Assembly (NCBI RefSeq): GCF_024171645.1
Contig: NZ_JALKAC010000003.1
Span: forward strand, 186,001 to 250,000
DNA length: 64,000 bases
Source: Flavobacterium sp. HSC-32F16
GTDB lineage: Bacteria > Bacteroidota > Bacteroidia > Flavobacteriales > Flavobacteriaceae
Reading direction: 5' to 3'
Positions within the stretch are counted from its first letter, which is position 1. Each line of letters opens with the position of its first letter. The translations under genes and the position numbers were made by a program. The notes beneath the pieces were generated by a model. It ran no database searches, was not told the DNA's origin, and was given only the letters and a program-made list of their open reading frames with translations. Shown in pieces: positions 61,662 through 64,000 of this stretch.

Positions 61662-62780
61662 ATGGATATTGCTTCGTTTTTGGCATTAAAAGAATTTGAC
61701 GGCATCGACGAAAGAATCCGCGATGTGCAACATCAGATGGAGCTCAACCGGTTTAATCTTTTTACCATTTCATCTTATAATTCCTATCTTGAAAATTTTC
61801 ACAGCGATGTGATTAAACTCCTGCTGGATCCGCAGGAGAGGCATGGACATCACAGTGTCTTTTTGGATCTTTTTTTGGATTATCTGATTTCTTTAGGTGC
61901 CCGCATAGACAAAAGCCAATATACGCTTTGCGAGCTCACAAGAGAAAGAGGAAATATCGATATCTGGATCAAAGATCCCACTTCAAAAAGATCAATAATA
62001 ATTGAAAATAAAATAAACAATGCCAGTGATATGGAAAACCAGCTTGAAAATTATTACAATTATGCCCACCTATGTGGGTTTCAGGTTGATTCCATTCTGT
62101 ATATAACCCTGCATAGCAATAAGAACGCGCCTTGGACAGACAATATTGAACTTAATTCGAAGATCCTCAATATCAGCGCATTTAAAAACAATGATGACTT
62201 ATGTCAGGGATGGCTTGAGAAATGTTATGAAATGGCAGCAGACGAACACTCGCGCTCATTTATTTTCCAATACTTAAAACTAATTAAACATTTATCACAG
62301 CACGGAATGGACAGAGAGATTAAAGAAGACTTTTATAAGATAGTAAGCAGCGCTGAGGGTTATCAAAAAGCGAAAGCGGTAGCCTCACTGGTAGCAGGAT
62401 TGGACCAGTACCGCACAGACCTTTTGGTTGAAAAAATAAACGGGGACTATGCCCCTTTTAAAAAAATCTACAGGTACCGTCCCAACCATCAGCTCTTCGA
62501 GAGGTATCACGATAATGATATTCTTTTCAAAGTCGATGTGCAGCTTCTCTCGGGCGGCAATGCCCAGATTGATTTCTGGAATCCCGACCAGCCCCACGAA
62601 ATCCAGAAACATAATGTGTCTGAAAAGCTTAAATCCTTAGGCCTTTATGACGATTTTGAACATGGCGGCGCAGGAGGAGGAATGTATAGATATTTTGATT
62701 CAGGCAAGATAGGCTCTATTGAAGAGGTGGATAAGGAGCTTTTCTATTATCTAATGGCTTTTTTCAAAAAACTCAGATGA
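61662..62780 (+). CDS. PD-(D/E)XK nuclease family protein
   Basis: A 372-residue protein. The N-domain has the PDDEXK_4-like pattern FTISSYNSYLENFHSDVIKLLLDP (Glu45), GNIDIWI (Asp100) and IIIENKINN (Glu115, Lys117), giving E..D..ExK catalytic residues. A helical C-half ends with GGAGGGMYRYFDSGKIG. The gene is 8 bp after the two-TM gene and overlaps the next gene by 4 bases (ATGA), so the three are cotranscribed and probably act together. Soluble. Confidence 0.85.
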   Translation: MDIASFLALKEFDGIDERIRDVQHQMELNRFNLFTISSYNSYLENFHSDVIKLLLDPQERHGHHSVFLDLFLDYLISLGARIDKSQYTLCELTRERGNIDIWIKDPTSKRSIIIENKINNASDMENQLENYYNYAHLCGFQVDSILYITLHSNKNAPWTDNIELNSKILNISAFKNNDDLCQGWLEKCYEMAADEHSRSFIFQYLKLIKHLSQHGMDREIKEDFYKIVSSAEGYQKAKAVASLVAGLDQYRTDLLVEKINGDYAPFKKIYRYRPNHQLFERYHDNDILFKVDVQLLSGGNAQIDFWNPDQPHEIQKHNVSEKLKSLGLYDDFEHGGAGGGMYRYFDSGKIGSIEEVDKELFYYLMAFFKKLR

Positions 62781-63883
62781 GAAAGCCCTCTGCATATTCG
62801 CTTCTAAACACCTTAATTGATATGAAAAAAGCTACAGCACAAAAACAGCAGGTAAAAACATTTGACAGCCAGTTTTATCTGGTTTTTATTCCATTCTTAA
62901 TCTTTATCTTCATTATTGTAACGTGTTTCCCTTACTGGTTTACAAGGCCAAACTTCAGCGGGATCGACTTTACTGACAAGGGCGAGATTGGAGACACAAT
63001 CGGAGGTATTACAGGCCCATTTATAGCCATTGCCGGTGCTGTTCTGACCTTCTTTGCCTTCTGGGTGCAATTCAAGGCAAATGAGCAGCAGAAGCTGGAC
63101 CTTAAAACAGAACGCTTTGAAAATAAATTCTACGAGCTTCTTTCCCTGCATAAGTCCAACGTCTCAGAAGCCGTAATTGGCAACCTTGACGGCAGGCGCT
63201 CCTTTACGGCCATGTTTTATGAACTCAGGCTCAGCTATCATGTTGTGCAGCATATAAAAGAAAAAAAACTTAAATCGAATAAATTAAGAAAAGAAATCAA
63301 AAAAATAAAAGAAATTGATGTTCTGGAGTTTGCCTACATGATTTTCTTTTACGGCATCGGGCCCAACTCCGAAAAACATTTTGAACCAGGCCTTACAAAG
63401 ATTCATAAAGAGTTATTTGTCGATATCAAAAGCTTTATTGAGAAAGAGATTCATAAACCGTATGAAAGATTTCTCAAAAAGCGCCCGGATGCAAAATACT
63501 ATATGTTTAAAAAAATAGATACAGAAGTAGAGTTGTACTTTTATCCCTTTGACGGGCATGTCAGCAAATTATCTCATTATTACAGACATCTATTCCAGAC
63601 AGCACGCTTTGTCGTGGATCAGGAATTCTTAGACCATCACCAAAAATACAGCTATTTAAAAACACTCCGGGCACAGCTTAGCAATTTCGAACAGCTGCTG
63701 CTTTATTATAATGCAGCTTCATGGTTTGAGGACCAATGGAAAGACTTGTTCATTGAGTACCGTATGATCAAGAACATTCCAATCCCTCTGGCTGATTTTG
63801 GCACACCTCCCGAAATCCGCTACAAAACCGAAATTGAACAATACCAGGCAAAAGGCATCAAACTCTTTGAATGGAACAAATAA
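62777..63883 (+). CDS. Putative phage abortive infection protein (putAbiC-type)
   Basis: A 368-residue protein with two helices (about 33-54 and 78-98) separated by a short loop (FDFTDKGEIGDTIGGITGPFIAIAG), then a cytosolic helical domain with ERFENKFYELLSLHKSNV and GRRSFTAMFYELR, the pattern of the putAbiC family. An alternative start at 62822 (MKKATAQK) would remove 15 residues. Members are linked to abortive infection after phage attack in other bacteria; mechanism unknown. Last gene of the operon. Confidence 0.82.
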   Translation: MRKPSAYSLLNTLIDMKKATAQKQQVKTFDSQFYLVFIPFLIFIFIIVTCFPYWFTRPNFSGIDFTDKGEIGDTIGGITGPFIAIAGAVLTFFAFWVQFKANEQQKLDLKTERFENKFYELLSLHKSNVSEAVIGNLDGRRSFTAMFYELRLSYHVVQHIKEKKLKSNKLRKEIKKIKEIDVLEFAYMIFFYGIGPNSEKHFEPGLTKIHKELFVDIKSFIEKEIHKPYERFLKKRPDAKYYMFKKIDTEVELYFYPFDGHVSKLSHYYRHLFQTARFVVDQEFLDHHQKYSYLKTLRAQLSNFEQLLLYYNAASWFEDQWKDLFIEYRMIKNIPIPLADFGTPPEIRYKTEIEQYQAKGIKLFEWNK

Positions 63884-63919
63884 ATATAGTGCATAAAAAG
63901 ATGCCTTGGCCTGTCTGCA

Positions 63920-64000
63920 CTATCCTATTTTTTTGAACTCAGCTTTGCCGTTACTGTAAATCAGGCAGCATCCGGCTGTTACTCTCTTTTGTACGCACTC
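63920..64000 (-). CDS. Possible C-terminal end of a minus-strand gene
   Basis: Reading the minus strand from the window edge gives 26 residues then TAG: ..QKRVTAGCCLIYSNGKAEFKKIG, a plausible C-terminus. Nothing beyond the edge is visible, so family and length are unknown. Confidence 0.3.
   Translation of the reverse strand, partial: ECVQKRVTAGCCLIYSNGKAEFKKIG

Overview
The window comes from a chromosome of the Bacteroidota, most likely a Flavobacterium or close relative. The evidence is the strongly AT-rich DNA, promoters of the TAnnTTTG type in front of tRNAs and operons, a type IX secretion (T9SS) sorting domain, the LemA/DUF3137 pair, the Prx-Trx-small-protein operon, and a RibBA with a worn-out second domain. 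Gene families were recognised by eye from translated sequence; no database search was run.

Bases 1 to about 46,200 are ordinary flavobacterial core genome. In order they hold the 5' part of a ComM/YifB-type ATPase, a Gfo/Idh/MocA oxidoreductase, the ammonium channel, a DsbD-like thiol transporter, tilS, a PabB-type enzyme, a vWA lipoprotein, lipocalin, lpdA, a RelE/ParE-type toxin-antitoxin pair between two palindromic repeats, an Lrp regulator divergent from a Met/Cys PLP lyase with a structured RNA leader, an APC permease, a D-lactate-dehydrogenase-like FAD/Fe-S enzyme and an MscS channel. A broken REP-associated transposase comes next. A peptidoglycan-recycling operon (anmK, GH10-like hydrolase, AmpG-like permease, TPR, GNAT, NagZ-type GH3) spans 30.5-37.2 kb. 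Then come a peroxiredoxin/thioredoxin operon and a long operon tpx-dgkA-ftsK-lolA-lptF/G-ribB-thioesterase. Palindromic or MITE-like intergenic repeats are frequent.

At 46.3 kb a tRNA-Ser(UGA) gene starts an accessory region. A tyrosine recombinase lies just downstream of it, and a second tRNA-Ser(UGA), with the same terminator and the same inverted att-like repeats, lies at 59.6 kb. The 13.2 kb between them looks like an integrated island. Its cargo is almost all conflict-related: a decayed DUF1016 (YhcG-type) nuclease, a metallophosphoesterase, an AbiE-like nucleotidyltransferase toxin-antitoxin pair with an operator palindrome, a split HipB-HipS-HipT kinase module with HipB-type operators, a protein fusing a Mrr-like endonuclease domain to an ImmA/IrrE zinc protease, a ParB-fold protein, a three-domain peptidoglycan hydrolase without signal peptide, and a membrane-anchored endonuclease I-type nuclease.

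Beyond the second tRNA, after a 95-bp ACTA tandem repeat, a tight three-gene operon (60.7-63.9 kb) encodes a two-TM protein with a nuclease-like C-terminal region, a PD-(D/E)XK nuclease and a putAbiC-type two-TM abortive-infection protein. This operon, the endonuclease-ImmA fusion and the three-TM endonuclease I protein are the best candidates for undescribed defence systems.
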